Source of the DNA: JBBITW01 sp037440525 | GTDB lineage: Bacteria; Desulfobacterota; BSN033; UBA1163 | Assembly (NCBI GenBank): GCA_037440525.1 | Contig: JBBITW010000187.1 | Location: forward strand, 1-6,721 | Direction of reading: 5' to 3' | DNA length: 6,721 nucleotides | In this document: one piece after another, positions 5,498 to 6,721 of the stretch | Numbering within the stretch: position 1 is the first letter of the stretch | How the letters are laid out: every line of letters begins with the position of its first letter | Position numbers and translations under genes: made by a program | The notes under the pieces: model-generated | Seen by the model: the letters and a program-made list of their open reading frames with translations, nothing else | What the model was told of the DNA's origin: nothing | Databases searched by the model: none

Positions 5498-6514
5498 ATG
5501 AGAATACTTGTGACAGGTGGTTGTGGATTCATTGGATCGAACTTTATTCATTATATACATAAGACCTATAAGGATATTTCAGTTATCAATGTGGATAAAT
5601 TGACATATGCTGGAAATCTCGAGAACCTTTCAGAGCTTTCACATAGCCCACGTTATCACTTCATTAGGGGAGATATTGCTGAGGCCTCCCTCATGGAGGA
5701 ATTGATCCATAAGGAGGTTGATGCAATTGTAAACTTTGCTGCTGAATCTCATGTGGACCGCTCTATTGAAGACCCCAATGCCTTTATAAGGACAAATGTC
5801 TTTGGGACATTTGTAATTCTCGAAGCACTGAGGAAGGTTTTCCCTGAAAAGAAGATTCGCTTGATACACATCTCAACCGATGAGGTATATGGCTCCCTTG
5901 GTGAAACAGGGGCATTTACAGAGGATATGCCGCTTAGACCAAATAGTCCTTATTCAGCAAGCAAGGCATCTTCGGATATGCTTGTAAGGGCCTATAATAA
6001 GACCTACGGAATCCCTGCCATCATCACAAGATGTTCAAATAATTTTGGTCCCTATCAATATCCTGAGAAATTGATTCCTTTGATGATCTCAAATGCCATG
6101 GAGGAGAAAGAACTGCCTATCTACGGAGATGGAATGCATATCAGGGATTGGATATATGTTGAAGATCACTGTAGGGCACTCGACAGGGTTCTTCATCTCG
6201 GACGGGATGGTGAGATTTATAATATCGGGGGCAAAAGTGAAAGGTCAAACCTCTCCGTAGCAAAGACCATTCTGGATATATTGGGGAAATCCCATTCCTT
6301 GATACGATTTGTTTCAGATCGACCTGGACATGATCGTCGTTATGCGATTGATTTTTCTAAGATTGAGAGGGAATTGGGTTGGAGACCCGAGGTCTCATTT
6401 GAAGAGGGGATTCAAATGACCATCGAGTGGTATCAAAAACGAAAAGACTGGTGGAAGAAGATAAAGACAGGAGAGTATTTAAAATACTATGAAAGCATGT
6501 ATAAGAACCGTTGA
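5498..6514 (+). CDS. rfbB: dTDP-glucose 4,6-dehydratase
   Basis: An NAD-dependent extended short-chain dehydrogenase (RmlB/RfbB) that converts dTDP-glucose to dTDP-4-keto-6-deoxyglucose, the branch point for rhamnose and other deoxysugars of O-antigen and surface glycans. The 338 residues fit the family (about 330-360). The Rossmann motif GGCGFIG is at 7-13, followed by VDKLTYAGNLENL (32-44), FIRGDI (55-60) and NFAAESHVDRSI (79-90). The catalytic Thr127-Asp128-Glu129 sits in ISTDEVYGS, and Tyr152-x3-Lys156 in SPYSASK. TRCSNNFGPYQYPEKLIP (177-194), GDGMHIRDWIYVEDHC (210-225), YNIGG (241-245) and RPGHDRRYAID (275-285) complete the substrate site. Nothing is missing. The RmlC-like gene upstream is its natural partner, since it acts on this product or a related ketosugar. 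The pathway enzymes RfbA and RfbD are not in the window. The gene is cut off from its partner by 272 nt of repeats and may have its own promoter. Confidence 0.96.
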   Translation: MRILVTGGCGFIGSNFIHYIHKTYKDISVINVDKLTYAGNLENLSELSHSPRYHFIRGDIAEASLMEELIHKEVDAIVNFAAESHVDRSIEDPNAFIRTNVFGTFVILEALRKVFPEKKIRLIHISTDEVYGSLGETGAFTEDMPLRPNSPYSASKASSDMLVRAYNKTYGIPAIITRCSNNFGPYQYPEKLIPLMISNAMEEKELPIYGDGMHIRDWIYVEDHCRALDRVLHLGRDGEIYNIGGKSERSNLSVAKTILDILGKSHSLIRFVSDRPGHDRRYAIDFSKIERELGWRPEVSFEEGIQMTIEWYQKRKDWWKKIKTGEYLKYYESMYKNR

Positions 6515-6591
6515 ATTCCCTTAATCCATTAAAGGAGAATGCTTCGTTTCTTTCCTATATACATGATAGGGCTTCACAAAAATAGTTTTGG

Positions 6592-6660
6592 AAATTTCCC
6601 CCTACCTTTCGAGGAGAAGGTTGCGTCGGTATGACTCGCAACCGAGGTGAGGGGGATTTA
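6592..6660. repeat. Long GC-rich dispersed-type hairpin after rfbB
   Basis: An outer stem pairs CCCCCTACCT (6598-6607) with AGGTGAGGGGG (6645-6655), one base bulged. An inner perfect 7-bp stem GGTTGCG/CGCAACC (6619-6625 with 6637-6643) closes an 11-nt loop. Flanking AAAT and ATTT extend the symmetry. The right side is followed by GATTTAGG rather than a T-run, so it does not look like a standard intrinsic terminator, although a structure this stable 80 nt after rfbB could stop or pause transcription. It most resembles an intergenic repeat element. The remaining bases from 6515 to 6721 show no convincing gene. Confidence 0.5.
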
Positions 6661-6721
6661 GGTAAGGTGAGTGGAAGGGGAAAATTAAACTTTATGGATC
6701 ATCTTTAAAAAACTTCCTAAT

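Noticed and set aside
6518..6545. Small hairpin right after the rfbB stop (CCTTAAT / ATTAAAGG)
   Set aside because: The stem is short and imperfect, with a 2-nt loop and no following T-run, so it is not a credible terminator.
6692..6721. Possible C-terminal end of a minus-strand gene entering at the right edge (reads IRKFFKDDP then stop)
   Set aside because: Only nine codons are visible, a second frame is also partly open, and there is no other coding evidence, so it cannot be supported.

Overview
The window looks like chromosomal DNA from a Gram-negative (diderm), moderately AT-rich bacterium. The evidence is an LPS-assembly outer-membrane protein (LptD) and two nucleotide-sugar genes, with arginine mostly written AGA/AGG and frequent ATA isoleucine codons. 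The accD-folC pair, this codon style and intergenic spaces full of short dispersed hairpin repeats fit Desulfobacterota (former Deltaproteobacteria) or Nitrospirota. That placement is inference; no rRNA or other phylogenetic marker is present.

Layout, all genes on the + strand: (1) 1-421 has no convincing gene. It holds a 19-bp perfect inverted repeat (1-19 / 330-348) bracketing a REPIN-like pair of hairpins (184-255), plus two candidate promoters before accD. (2) 422-4744 is a tight cluster: accD (acetyl-CoA carboxylase carboxyltransferase beta), folC (folylpolyglutamate/dihydrofolate synthase, 7 nt later) and lptD (overlapping folC by 4 nt in an ATGA junction). (3) 4770-5225 encodes a short RmlC/RfbC-like cupin, 25 nt after lptD. 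(4) 5226-5497 is a repeat-filled spacer: an AT-rich hairpin, then a 148-bp foldback carrying three diverged copies of one small hairpin motif. (5) 5498-6514 is rfbB (dTDP-glucose 4,6-dehydratase). (6) 6515-6721 has no gene but another long dispersed-type hairpin (6592-6660).

Functionally the genes share an envelope theme. AccD helps make malonyl-CoA for the fatty acids used in phospholipid and lipid A, LptD inserts finished LPS into the outer membrane, and RfbB with the RmlC-like protein belong to dTDP-deoxysugar synthesis for O-antigen or another surface glycan. FolC is the usual accD neighbour and supplies polyglutamylated folates. The protein-coding genes are ordinary housekeeping and surface-sugar genes, and I see no new multi-gene system. 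The most interesting material is in the intergenic repeats, above all the REPIN-like element whose two hairpins differ by compensatory stem changes and both carry a GTAG flank.
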